Assembly (NCBI RefSeq): GCF_018613695.1
Contig: NZ_JAGGPR010000006.1
Coordinates: 1 to 64,000, forward strand
Length of the DNA: 64,000 bases
Origin: Arthrobacter sp. ISL-95
GTDB taxonomy: Bacteria; Actinomycetota; Actinomycetes; Actinomycetales; Micrococcaceae
Direction of reading: 5' to 3'
Shown: in pieces, positions 6,898 to 15,728 of the stretch
Layout of the letters: every line of letters starts with the position of its first letter
Numbering within the stretch: the first letter of the stretch is position 1
Made by a program: the position numbers and the translations under genes
The notes under the pieces: model-generated
The model's input: only the letters and a program-made list of their open reading frames with translations
Told to the model about the DNA's origin: nothing
The model's database searches: none

Positions 6898-7620
6898 TTA
6901 CTGCGTTTGGTGGCGGCGTTTTTTGGCTGCCCGGAAGATGATGATTCCTGCTGCGAGGAGTAGCAGGACCCCGAGGGAGCCGAGGATGAGGCCGGGAACG
7001 GGCCAGTTGTTATCCTCACCGGTGGTGTGGGTGGGTGCCGGTGGGGCTGTGCCTGTTTTGGAGGGAAAGGTGATTTCGGCTTGGGTGCTCCCTTTGAGAC
7101 GACCACTCGTGAGTTCCAGGACCGCGGTCCAGGGCCCGTCCGCGAGGGCATCGTTGGGCCCGACGGTGACAGCCCCAGACTTTCCTGGCGCTACTGTTGT
7201 TCCGAGTTTCGCGGTGTAGGGTCCCGCCGTGAGGGATCCGGAAACGGACGTCAGGCTAAGGGTGCCTTTTAGGTCGATCGCCCGGCCGCCGGTGTTGTGT
7301 ACCTGGGCGAGCACGGTTGGCTTTCCTTCCGCGTCGCGTGCTGCGGTCATCGAATCAACGGTGAAGCTACTAACTGCCGGGTTGCTGCCGCGCACATCCA
7401 GGTAGATGCGGATCCCTGCCCGATTGACGAGCTTCACGCCGTCACCACCGCTGGTGCTCACCTCTGCCCAGACGATGGCGTAGCTTTCACCTGGGGCGGC
7501 ATCGGCAGGCACTGCGATGGTGACAGTATTCTCAGCTGCTGACTGGCTTGGTAGTTCAAGAGTTCCATCGCTCAAAGTGGTCCACGTCGACAGATCATTG
7601 GCAGTGCGTTCTTTGGCCCC
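6898..7620 (-). pseudogene. C-terminal part of a membrane-anchored surface protein (DUF916-like), 5' truncated
   Basis: The frame carries about 240 residues with beta-sandwich character (VTIAVPADAAPGESYAIVWAEV; VHNTGGRAIDLKGTLSLTS). A threonine/proline linker follows, then a single membrane helix (PGLILGSLGVLLLLAAGIIIF) and the basic tail RAAKKRRHQTQ. That is the C-terminal half of the extracellular proteins in which actinobacteria pair a DUF916-type domain with a membrane anchor. The signal peptide and N-terminal domain are missing. Codons of this protein ([11 protein letters not shown]) can be followed to about 7620, where acetate-kinase sequence in the opposite direction begins. The only initiation codon left is an internal TTG at 7575. 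Confidence 0.7.
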
Positions 7621-7623
7621 GAT

Positions 7624-8492
7624 CCGCTAGCGCCGCTGCACAACCATGCCAGCGCCGAGTGCATCAAGACGGCCAGCGAACGTTGGCCGGGCCTCCCGCA
7701 AGTGGCCGTTTTCGACACAGCCTTCCACCGCTCCATCCCGGACTTCGCCGCACGCTATGCCATTCCCGAGGACCTCTATACGGAGCATCCAGTCCGCCGC
7801 TACGGTTCCATGGGATCTCCGTAGAAATGGCCTGCGGTGATGCGGCAGGATTTCTCGGCATACCAGTTCCATCGTTGGACGTGATTGTGGCGCATGTGGG
7901 AAATGGGGCCTCCGTAACTGCCGTCAGAGGGGGTCTCAGCGTGGACACCTCCATGGGGATGACGCCCTTGGAAGGACTCGTCAAGGGCACCCGCTCCGGG
8001 GATCTGGACCCCTCCATTGTCCTGTTGCTGCAGCGTTCCGGGGCAACGGCCGATGAAGTAGACGACATCCTCAACCACCGCTCGGGCCTGCTGGCGCTGG
8101 CCGGAACTTCCGACACGCGCGAGGTCGGCGAACTCGTCGACCGGGGAGACCCCGGGGCCGTCCTCGCCCTCGAAATGGCCGCATACCGTCTCGCCAAGTA
8201 CATCGGCGCCTATGCGATGGTGATTCGCCAGCCTCATGCGCTGGTCTTCACCGGGGGACTAGACGAAAATTCGCACCTTTTCAGGGCAAAAGTTGTTTCA
8301 TGGCTAATTCCCCTTGGACTGGCCACAGCTGATGACAGGAACTCAGCTGCTCTCAGTGGCATCCGTGACGTCAGCACTGACGACTCATCGTTCCCCGTGA
8401 TTGTGGTTCCCAGCGACGAAGAACGCGCAATTGCCGAATCAACGGCCTCGTTGCTTAACGGGCAGTTGCCCAATTTTCTGTGCAGGTTCTGA
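7624..8492 (+). pseudogene. ackA: Acetate kinase, 5' truncated and frameshifted
   Basis: From about 7624 the frame reads [15 protein letters not shown], then [25 protein letters not shown] and RRYG. At about 7812 one base is lost inside the signature RRYGFHG. The next frame continues with HVGNGASVTAVRGGLSVDTSMG, TPLEGLVKGTRSGDLDP and a normal C-terminus ending at 8492. Missing are roughly the first 115 residues with the N(S/G)GSSS phosphate loop. Acetate kinase makes acetyl phosphate from acetate and ATP, and this copy cannot. A head-to-head junction with the truncated surface protein marks the deletion or rearrangement point. Confidence 0.88.
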
Positions 8493-8845
8493 TTTTCTTG
8501 GCGCCAACGACGGACAAGACCTACAGCTTCGGGCCTGCGGTTCTTCCAGCGGCCCCCAGCTTCCTGGAAAACGATCCGTTGGTCGTTGCGGCACGGCCCA
8601 TTCTGCAGCAGGTTGCCAGTTCGACGCAGGCCAGGACCGCTATATTCCGTAGCTTGAAACAGGGGACTGCCGTTTCTGAAATCCACCATGGGTTCGCCGG
8701 GTCCAGCACCGGAAGCGCTGGAGTCGTCGCCGACGCCAGAAGACCGGCGGCCGCTTCTTAGAAATTGCTAGATTTCCTTGCTAAATTATTGGCGGACACG
8801 TTGATGGCCTCTAGGTAGGGAAGATTAGCCAGGAGGGCATTGTAG
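8493..8845. other. Stretch without a confident gene
   Basis: About 350 bases between the acetate kinase remnant and the GAF-ANTAR gene. A plus-strand frame (8480-8761, beginning MQVLIFLAPTTDK) runs through it and overlaps the acetate kinase tail, but I recognise no domain and see no ribosome binding site. The end (8762-8830) is AT-richer and may hold the promoter of the next gene. Confidence 0.45.
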
Positions 8846-8847
8846 GT

Positions 8848-9639
8848 GTGTCCTGGGCTTCAGCAGGGAGCCTTTTTCTAATGGGCGTGCCTGTGAAGGT
8901 TGGTGTTGGTTTGGAGTCTAATGAAGAGGCTTGCACGGGGGATGCTGAGCGGCTGGCGGACCTGCTCGTTGGGTCTGAAGATCTTGGGGCGATCCTTGAT
9001 GGGACGGCCAGTCTCGGGGCGGCTGTGATGACCAGATCGAGTGGAACCCGTATTGAGTGTGCTGTGACTTTGGGGCGGAGAAAGCGCACGGACACGATTG
9101 GAGGCAGCAGCGACCAGGCGATGCTGCTGAACAGGATTGAGCAGACGCTTGGGCAGGGGCCCTGCATCGACGCGCTGGACAGCGGGCGCCCGGTCCTTCT
9201 GCATGATGCCCAGGCATCACCTCAGTGGGGTGATTACTGCGGAGCGTTGTGCGTGGCGGGGATGCGCAGCACACTGGGTGTCCCGATGGAACTCGAGCAG
9301 GACTCCGCAGCCGTGTTGAATTTCTTCGCTCCCACACCCGGGACTTTCACCCCCGACGCCGTCGCCGATGCGCTGACCTTCGCCGGCATGGCCGGCAAGG
9401 CGCTGCAGGTGGCGATCAGGATCCCCACTTTGAACGAGGCTGCCGAAGACCTGGACGCAGCCATGGAAAGTAGATCGGTCATCAACAGGGCGTGTGGGGT
9501 AATCATTTCCCAAAACCGGTGCACTCACGACGAAGCGTTCAGAATCCTGCGGAAGGCTTCGAACGATCGGAATCAAAAACTCCGCGAACTCGCCCAATCG
9601 CTCGTGGACGGAGTGGGGGCCCACAAGACGCCGGTTTAG
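8848..9639 (+). CDS. GAF and ANTAR domain transcription antitermination regulator
   Basis: 263 residues from GTG 8848. A GAF sensor domain fills about residues 35-190 (typical GQGPCIDALDSGRPVLLHD and YCGALCVAGMRSTLGVPM). A C-terminal ANTAR domain at about 200-255 (AAMESRSVINRACGVIISQN, then AFRILRKASNDRNQKLRELAQ) forms the RNA-binding three-helix bundle that prevents termination at paired hairpins. An AGGAGG lies 11 bases before the GTG. An in-frame ATG at 8881 is an alternative start. No obvious double-hairpin target is next to it. GAF-ANTAR proteins are abundant in Arthrobacter-like genomes. Confidence 0.88.
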   Translation: MSWASAGSLFLMGVPVKVGVGLESNEEACTGDAERLADLLVGSEDLGAILDGTASLGAAVMTRSSGTRIECAVTLGRRKRTDTIGGSSDQAMLLNRIEQTLGQGPCIDALDSGRPVLLHDAQASPQWGDYCGALCVAGMRSTLGVPMELEQDSAAVLNFFAPTPGTFTPDAVADALTFAGMAGKALQVAIRIPTLNEAAEDLDAAMESRSVINRACGVIISQNRCTHDEAFRILRKASNDRNQKLRELAQSLVDGVGAHKTPV

Positions 9640-9717
9640 CAGGAAGCGTAGGGCGCCGCAAGGAGCCCGCCGTCTTGCGTGCAGGACATGCGTGGAAGTC
9701 TCATTGGCGTGACTCGG

Positions 9718-11012
9718 CTAGTTGAATGTGAGACCGAGCAGGGCGTTTTCGGTGACTTCGGGTAGCGCGGGGTGGATCCAGTATTGGTTGGCAGCGAACT
9801 GGCGCACGTCGATGTCGAAGGCCAGGACGGTGATCATTTGTTGGATCAGGGTTGATGCTTGGGGGCCCATGTAGTGGGCGCCGAGGAATTTGCCGGTGTC
9901 CTGGTCGGCGATGAGTTTGCAGATGCCGGTGGTGTCTTCCATGGCCCAGCCGTAGGCGACGTCTCCGTAGCTCTGGACCTTGACCGTCACGTTGTGCCCG
10001 TGTTCGCGGGCTTGGGATTCGGTCATTCCGACGGTGGCAATCTGGGGGTGGGTGAAGGTGGCGGCGGGGATATGGTCGTGTGGCATTCTCTTCAGGTTTT
10101 CCGGGTGCAGCAGGTTGTGGCGAACGGCGCGCATCTCGGCGTTGGCGACGTGTTTGAGCATGTAGGGTGAGGAGACGTCGCCAAGGGCCCAGACACCTGT
10201 AGCGGAGGTTGACCGGCCGTATTCATCGACCTTGATGCGCCCGGCGCCGATCGTCTCGATTCCGCCGGAGGGTAGGTCCAACAGCTCGCCGTTAGGGATG
10301 CGCCCCGAGGCCACCAGCAGTACCTCCCCGGTGGCGGCAGAGCCGTCGTCGAGCCTGACGCTTATGCCCTGGTCTGTCTGATCGGCGCCCGTGATGGTCC
10401 GCCCAAACCGGACATCGAAGCGTTCTGCGGCCAGATCGTTGAACGGGTCGTGCAGGTCGTGGTCGAGGCTTCGCAGGAGCGTGGAGCGGGCGATGATGGT
10501 GACGGCCGTGCCGAGGGCGTCAAAGACGTGCGCGAACTCCATCGCGATGTAGCCGCCGCCGATGACTACCAGGGATTTGGGTAGCTGCGGCAGCCGCATG
10601 ATGTCCTCGCTGGTGTGATAGCGGACGCCCGAGGCGGCGATGGCCTCAGGGATGAAAGGTCGGGAGCCTGCGGCGATGACCACTTGGTCGCCGGAGATGG
10701 TTCTCTGGTGGACCCCTTGGCCGGTGCGTAACGTGCGTTCTCCAACGAAGACGGCGTGCTGGTCGTAGACGTCGATGTTCGGGGTCTGCCGGCCGCGGCG
10801 ATGGGTTCGACGCGGTTCTCGAAGATACGGGCGACCATACCCGGCCAGTCAACGGAGTCGCCGAACGACGCCTTCTCGATGATGGCGATCGATCGGTCTT
10901 CGAACTCGGGCCCGGGAATGGAATTCCCGGAGCCGGTGCCGATGATGACCAAGTCGTAGTGCCGGTCTGCGGTGGTCTTGTTGGCGGTGGTGCGCATCTG
11001 GGCGGTCCTCAC
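9718..11012 (-). pseudogene. mtr: Mycothione reductase lacking the redox-active disulfide, frameshifted
   Basis: The N-terminal frame from ATG 11012 reads HYDLVIIGTGSGNSI, the FAD loop, and reaches IIEKASFG. It then jumps straight to DSVDWPGMVARIFENRVEPIA. The segment that normally follows FG, GTCLNVGCIPTK with the catalytic CxxxxC pair, is absent. Near 10790 the frame shifts, and the second frame carries TPNIDVYDQHAVF, VVIAAGSRPFIPE, the NADPH loop GGGYIAMEFAHVF, ALGDVSS and the C-terminal HPALPEVTENALLGL with the catalytic His-Glu. Mycothione reductase keeps mycothiol reduced. This copy cannot do so, and a functional gene probably lies elsewhere in the genome. Confidence 0.88.
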
Positions 11013-11081
11013 TCCGGGCTCTTCTCAACCCTACAGAAGAGGACGCGACTTCATCTCCGTATTGTTTATCGGGGAGTACCA

Positions 11082-11116
11082 CTAGGGGGTGTCCGCGAAG
11101 CACGAACACCCCCTAG
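11082..11116. repeat. Perfect 11-bp inverted repeat upstream of the mtr remnant
   Basis: CTAGGGGGTGT (11082-11092) and ACACCCCCTAG (11106-11116), 13-base spacer. It lies between two minus-strand genes and has no T-run on either side, so it may be an operator for mtr or a weak hairpin ending the dehydrogenase transcript. Confidence 0.6.
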
Positions 11117-11184
11117 CGAGTCACCCGGTCGCCCGATCACGGCGTAGTCGAGTCAACTTTTGCTCATTGTTTACTCCCGACGCC

Positions 11185-12144
11185 TTAGGCGATCGGCGCA
11201 GGCGGTTGTTCCCCGCTCAACACTGCGAGTGTGTTGTCGGCCGCGAGCATGGCCATGGCGGTGCGCGTCTCTACTGTGGCTGAGCCAAGGTGTGGCAGCA
11301 GCGCAACATTGTCCAACTCCAGTAAGCCGGGATGGACGCGGGGTTCCTGCTCGTAGACGTCGAGCCCGGCTCCCGCTATTGCACCCTCCCGGAGGGCCGT
11401 CGCAAGTGCGCCTTCATCGACGATGGGTCCGCGCGCGGTGTTGACGAGGAATGCCGAGCTCTTCATCGCAGCGAGTTGCTCGGCCCCGATCAGGTGATGT
11501 GTTGCGGGGCCGTAAGGGCAGTGCAGTGAGACGACGTCGGAAACGGCCAGCAGCTCGTCAAGATCGACGCGCCGTGCATCCAACTCGGCGGCGATCGTGG
11601 GATCGACCTCGCTGCGGGACTGGTACACGATCTCCATGCCGAAGGCTTTGGCCCGGCGCGCTGTAGCTTGGCCGATGCCGCCCATGCCGACGACGCCGAG
11701 CGTCTTACCTTGAAGGCTGGACCCGAGCAGGAAGAACATGCCCCATTTCCAGGCCTGACCGGAGCGGATGAGTCGTTCACCCTCGCCGAGCCGTCGGGTC
11801 GCGATGAGGATGAGACCGAACGCGATGTCCGCTGTCGCCTCGGTGAGCACCCCGGGAGTGTTGGTGGCCACGATGCCTCGTTCCGTGCAGGCGGGCACGT
11901 CCATGTTGTCGTATCCCACGGCGACGTTCGCGACGACCCTAAGCTGCGGGCCGGCGGCGTCGAGCAGTTCGGCATCAATTCGTTCGGTGAGCAGGCTCAC
12001 GATCGCGTCTGCACCGGCTACCCTGCGCAGGAGTTCCTCCCGGCTAATGGTGTCAGGGCCGCTCCACGCATCGACTTCATGTTCGGCGCGAAGCTTTTCA
12101 ATCGCGGCGTCGGGGATGCGGCCCGTCACGACAACCCGGCTCAT
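11185..12144 (-). CDS. D-2-hydroxyacid dehydrogenase (glyoxylate/hydroxypyruvate reductase type)
   Basis: 319 residues from ATG 12144, which overlaps the stop of the aminotransferase gene as ATGA; a longer in-frame start at 12159 is less likely. The NAD domain has the loop GMGGIG near residue 150. The catalytic arginine lies in NTARGPIVDE, a glutamate follows in YEQEP, and the histidine is in LLPHLGSAT. The family reduces 2-oxo acids to D-2-hydroxy acids, or the reverse. Coupling to an aminotransferase suggests a two-step route between an amino acid, its 2-oxo acid and a D-hydroxy acid. The substrate cannot be told from sequence. Confidence 0.88.
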   Translation of the reverse strand: MSRVVVTGRIPDAAIEKLRAEHEVDAWSGPDTISREELLRRVAGADAIVSLLTERIDAELLDAAGPQLRVVANVAVGYDNMDVPACTERGIVATNTPGVLTEATADIAFGLILIATRRLGEGERLIRSGQAWKWGMFFLLGSSLQGKTLGVVGMGGIGQATARRAKAFGMEIVYQSRSEVDPTIAAELDARRVDLDELLAVSDVVSLHCPYGPATHHLIGAEQLAAMKSSAFLVNTARGPIVDEGALATALREGAIAGAGLDVYEQEPRVHPGLLELDNVALLPHLGSATVETRTAMAMLAADNTLAVLSGEQPPAPIA

Positions 12145-13340
12145 GCGCTCACGATCCACTCGCGGAGGCGGCCGAGGCCGTCGCGGATGTCGGCGACGTC
12201 GATGCCTGAGTAAGCGAGCCGGATGTATTGCCGTTCCTCGCCGGGTTGGCGTCGGCCGAAGTGCTCGCGAGTGCAGAAGGACACGCCGGTTTTGTAGAGT
12301 GCGTCGCTGGCGAAGTCGCCTACTGCCGTGTAGCCCATTTTTTCCATGACGTCGGTGACGTCAGGGAACAGGTAGAAGGTGGATTGCGGCACGGCGACGT
12401 GCATACCGGGGACAGAGTTGACGAGTTCGCAGGCAGCATCCCGCCGCTCACGCAGGATCTCCAACATCTGCTGGACGGGTTCCTGGGTGCCGCGGAGCGC
12501 TTCGATGCCAGCCCACTGCACGTAGTGCGTGGTGCATGATTCATCGTTGGTGTTGAGCGTGCTGAGAACTTTGGCGATCTCAAGGGGCGCTACAGCACAG
12601 CCGAGGCGCGAGCCGGTCATGGCGAACTTTTTGCTGAACGTGTAGAGGATGACGGTGCGTTCTGCCATTCCCGGGATGGAGGCGATCGAGCTGGAGACGC
12701 CTTCGTAGCGGGTCTCGAAGTAGGCCTCGTCGGAGAGCACCCAGAGATTGTGCTCCTGAGCGATCTGCGCGATGGCCTCGCGCTCGGCAGTGGTGGACTC
12801 CGCGGAAATGGGGTTCTGGAGGTCGTTGTAAATGATCGCAACGGTGTTCGGAGTAATCGACGCGCGTACCTGGTCAAGGTCGATCGAGAAACCTTGGCTC
12901 GTGGGGAGGTAGCGGTACGGTACGGCTGTGCCTCCAAGGTATTCGATCTGCGACTCATAGATCGGGAATCCCGGGTTGGGGTACAGCACTTCTTGCCCGG
13001 GGTTCATGACTGCCTGCAGGAACTTGGTAATGACCGGCTTGCCGCCCGTCATGACCACGACGTTGTCCGGGGACAGCCTGATGCCGCGGCGTGAGCCGAT
13101 GTCCTCGGCCAGCGCTTCGCGCAGCTGTGGGATGCCAGGACCGGGGCAGTAGCCCGTGTAACCATCAGCGATTGCCCTGGTCATGGCCTCGACGATATGT
13201 GGGGCCGTCGGGACATTGATATCGCCAAGGTGGAACGGGTAAACCAAGTTTCCCTTCGCCTTCCAGGCCGCCGCAGCCTGGGCGACGCTAAAGGCGGTTT
13301 CGGTGCCGAGCCGTTCGAGTCGATGCGCGAGTTGCTGCAT
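12141..13340 (-). CDS. Class I/II PLP-dependent aminotransferase
   Basis: 399 residues, fold-type I. The PLP lysine is in YTFSKKFAMTGSRLG. Earlier come the cofactor segment TGGKPVITKF, the Asn of IYNDLQNPIS and the aspartate-Tyr pair LSDEAYFE, with the C-terminal carboxylate arginine in RQYIRLAYSG. It resembles aspartate/alanine-type aminotransferases. It is the first gene of a two-gene unit and overlaps the hydroxyacid dehydrogenase by 4 bases. A palindrome 38-70 bases upstream is a likely operator. Confidence 0.85.
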   Translation of the reverse strand: MQQLAHRLERLGTETAFSVAQAAAAWKAKGNLVYPFHLGDINVPTAPHIVEAMTRAIADGYTGYCPGPGIPQLREALAEDIGSRRGIRLSPDNVVVMTGGKPVITKFLQAVMNPGQEVLYPNPGFPIYESQIEYLGGTAVPYRYLPTSQGFSIDLDQVRASITPNTVAIIYNDLQNPISAESTTAEREAIAQIAQEHNLWVLSDEAYFETRYEGVSSSIASIPGMAERTVILYTFSKKFAMTGSRLGCAVAPLEIAKVLSTLNTNDESCTTHYVQWAGIEALRGTQEPVQQMLEILRERRDAACELVNSVPGMHVAVPQSTFYLFPDVTDVMEKMGYTAVGDFASDALYKTGVSFCTREHFGRRQPGEERQYIRLAYSGIDVADIRDGLGRLREWIVSA

Positions 13341-13377
13341 GCTGTGTACTCCTCGTTGAGTTTAAGAGTCTTCCGTA

Positions 13378-13410
13378 GACGCTAATACTTAACTAATATA
13401 TCAGAGCGTC
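13378..13410 (-). promoter_or_regulatory. AT-rich promoter region with inverted repeat before the aminotransferase
   Basis: GACGCT (13378-13383) and AGCGTC (13405-13410) flank an unusually AT-rich 21-base core holding TATATT and TAAGTATTAG on the minus strand. This looks like a promoter with an overlapping repressor site. Confidence 0.45.
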
Positions 13411-13492
13411 CTTGGACACAACCAGCGATATTTAGGGCGAGCCCCTGGTTGGCGGGCACAAAACAGCCTGACGCTGCGCGCTCACGGTACCT

Positions 13493-13531
13493 GCCGTCGT
13501 CGAAAATTACTATTTAGAGCACGACGACGGC
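13493..13531. terminator. Inverted repeat between two minus-strand operons, possible terminator
   Basis: GCCGTCGTCG (13493-13502) pairs with CGACGACGGC (13522-13531) across a 19-base AT-rich loop. It lies just after the stop (13570) of the SCO1664-family gene on the minus strand. There is no T-run, so termination is only plausible. Confidence 0.45.
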
Positions 13532-13569
13532 GGGCGGCATTTCAGGTTGGGGCAGGTAGCCTGTAACCC

Positions 13570-14337
13570 CTAAAAAAGCGGCCAGGGCACCGCCGACATT
13601 TCACCGCTCGGAGCTGGAAAACGCCCTGCCAGGCGCAACCGTTCGCAGCGCGTCGCGAACGATGCGATTTCATCGGCGGTCAGCAAATCGGCCAAGGCAT
13701 GGCCCAGCTCCCCATGAAGTCCTTCGGCGACACGTTTGATGCCTTCGAGTTCCTCGGCGGTAAGAGGGTCTCCCAGCCATCCCCACAGCACCGTGCGCAG
13801 CTTGTGTTCGTGGTGGAAGGTGAGCCCATGGTCCACGCCGTGGCGGTGTCCGTCCGGCATGGCAAGGACATGGTCGCCTTTGCGGTCGGCGTTGTTGACC
13901 ACCGCGTCGAAGACCGCCATCCGCCTGAGCGCCGGCGAGTCTTCGTGAACCAGGGTGACCATTCGTCCGTTCTCATCCTGTCCCTCGAGAACGTGTTTCC
14001 AGCCTGTATCCGGCACGTGGTCCGTTGCGAGCAGGTTCACGGCGCGTTGGGTGGAGTCTTGCTCCTGCCAGAGCTGAACCATGCCTTCGCCCAAGGGGCC
14101 ATCGCGGAGCCAGGTGCGTGGCACGATATCCCAGTCGAAGACCTGCGAGACCAGGTAGGCGGCTACCTCCCGTTGCGCCAGGGTGCCGTGAGGAAAATCC
14201 CATAGAGGGCTTTCGCCTGCGATGGGCTTATAGACGACTTCCACATCGCCGATGCTGCCAACGAATGTAGCGTTTGAGGCCGTGGTGATGCGGCCGGTGA
14301 GCGTCAGCTCGGCGGTCACTAGGTCCGGCGTCGGCAT
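13570..14337 (-). CDS. SCO1664 family protein (PI-kinase/HipA-like fold)
   Basis: 255 residues from ATG 14337, which shares bases with the stop of the preceding gene (TGATG). The sequence VVYKPIAGESPLWDFPHGTLAQREVAAYLVS holds a kinase-like lysine. VFDAVVNNADRKGDHVL and GVDHGLTFHHEHKLRTVLW correspond to the catalytic HxD/N and metal-binding parts of the phosphatidylinositol 3/4-kinase-like actinobacterial family. Its biochemical role is unknown. It is always seen with DUF3090 and a phosphoglycerate-mutase-like protein, often near the mycothiol gene mshC, so a link to thiol metabolism has been supposed. Confidence 0.82.
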   Translation of the reverse strand: MPTPDLVTAELTLTGRITTASNATFVGSIGDVEVVYKPIAGESPLWDFPHGTLAQREVAAYLVSQVFDWDIVPRTWLRDGPLGEGMVQLWQEQDSTQRAVNLLATDHVPDTGWKHVLEGQDENGRMVTLVHEDSPALRRMAVFDAVVNNADRKGDHVLAMPDGHRHGVDHGLTFHHEHKLRTVLWGWLGDPLTAEELEGIKRVAEGLHGELGHALADLLTADEIASFATRCERLRLAGRFPAPSGEMSAVPWPLF

Positions 14338-14888
14338 CAGACCTCGGGAATGGTGCAGGTGTGCCCGTCGGCGTCCATGGGGTAACCGCAGAGCGGGCAC
14401 GCCGGACGACCGGCACCGACGATCTCACGGGTGCGCTTGGCAAACGCGCGGGCAGTGCCGACCGGTATTCTCACCAGCAACATTTCTGGCACGTTGGGGT
14501 CGTCCTCATCAAACGATTCGTCGTCTTCAGCATCGACATCGGTGATGGGGTAAGCCTCAATGACCACCTGAGCCGTGGTGGGATCCCAACCCAAGCTCAT
14601 GGCACCGGTGCGGAACTGTTCTTCAACGGCCTCAAGGGGGTCGTTGTCCACAAGCTCAATGGGAGTCCCCGTTGGAACGCTGAACGGATTGCCGTCGACC
14701 GTGATGAGTTGATCGAGAATTTCGTCGATTTTATCTGCGAGCAGGGCGGACTGCTGTTTTTCCAGGGCAATACTGACGATCTGCTTGCCCGCACGCACCT
14801 GCAGGTAGAACGTCCGCGACCCCGGAAGGCCAATGGTGCCAACTACAACCCGATCAGGCCAGACAAACTCGTGAACACGTGTAGGCAT
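14337..14888 (-). CDS. DUF3090 family protein
   Basis: 183 residues. The body begins with HEFVWPDRVVVGTIGLPGSR and SRTFYLQVRAG, the conserved DUF3090 start. The tail is a small zinc-ribbon-like segment, CPLCGYPMDADGHTC. It is the middle gene of the conserved three-gene actinobacterial unit, overlapping SCO1664 downstream and 24 bases from the phosphatase upstream. Its function is not known. Confidence 0.88.
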   Translation of the reverse strand: MPTRVHEFVWPDRVVVGTIGLPGSRTFYLQVRAGKQIVSIALEKQQSALLADKIDEILDQLITVDGNPFSVPTGTPIELVDNDPLEAVEEQFRTGAMSLGWDPTTAQVVIEAYPITDVDAEDDESFDEDDPNVPEMLLVRIPVGTARAFAKRTREIVGAGRPACPLCGYPMDADGHTCTIPEV

Positions 14889-14912
14889 GTCAGTATTTTA
14901 GGCACATAAGGT

Positions 14913-15605
14913 TCATGGCGCCGTGTGCCCTGCACCGCCGCCCACCGCCGCGTCGCCGGAGTGGATGCCGTTCGACAGCCATGACAGATCACCGGCGTCG
15001 GTATTGGTTGCATAGACGCTGGGACGGTTGGGGCCGTAGCGCACGATCGATATGGACGCGGGGCCCACGTTGATCCGTTGGAACAGGTCAAGGTGCATAC
15101 CCAGCGCGTCGGCGAGAATTGACTTGATAATGTCGCCGTGGCTGACGGCCGCCCACACGGCACCTGGCCCGTACTCGGCTTCAAAGGCTGCATCGTGGCG
15201 TCGAATCGCTGCTACGGACCTGGCCTGCATGGCGGCCATGGATTCACCACCAGGAAAAACGACGGCGGAGGGTTGCGACTGCACCACCGGCCACAAATCT
15301 TCGGTGGCGAGATCGCTCAGCGAGCGGCCCTGCCACTGGCCGTAGTCACACTCGGTGAGATCGGGATCCACCGGCGCGTACGGTGTTCCGGCTTGGCGAT
15401 CGAGGATGAATTGGGCGGTCTGCAGGCAACGCTCAAGAGGACTGGACACCACGCCGACTACCGGTAAGGCTGAGAGCCGCTCTGCCGTAACAGCCGCCTG
15501 TTCGCGCCCTACCTGGTCCAAGCTGACTCCGTCTGTCCGACCGGCCAGCAGTCCCGTGGCATTGGCTGTTGTACGGCCGTGCCGTACGAGAATTACTGTT
15601 GCCAT
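14913..15605 (-). CDS. Histidine phosphatase family protein, MSMEG_4193 type
   Basis: 230 residues. The N-terminus carries the phosphohistidine motif LVRHGRTTAN; SSPLERCLQTA, ECDYGQWQGR and VSHGDIIKSI supply the remaining basic pocket residues. It belongs to the phosphoglycerate-mutase-like branch annotated as MSMEG_4193 family phosphomutase. It is the first gene of the operon that continues with DUF3090 and SCO1664. A phosphatase on a small molecule is likely; the substrate is unknown. Confidence 0.88.
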   Translation of the reverse strand: MATVILVRHGRTTANATGLLAGRTDGVSLDQVGREQAAVTAERLSALPVVGVVSSPLERCLQTAQFILDRQAGTPYAPVDPDLTECDYGQWQGRSLSDLATEDLWPVVQSQPSAVVFPGGESMAAMQARSVAAIRRHDAAFEAEYGPGAVWAAVSHGDIIKSILADALGMHLDLFQRINVGPASISIVRYGPNRPSVYATNTDAGDLSWLSNGIHSGDAAVGGGAGHTAP

Positions 15606-15728
15606 CCACCCAGCCTAACCACCAGCATGACTGGGTGCTTCCAAAGAGGACCTGGCCAGAGGGTGCAGAATTGGGTTCATGATGATGGCTGCGGGCTTAC
15701 GGCGCCGCGAACGCAAGAGTCGGACTTG

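Noticed and set aside
8480..8761. 93-codon frame after acetate kinase
   Set aside because: Overlaps the kinase tail, lacks a ribosome binding site, and shows no recognisable domain.
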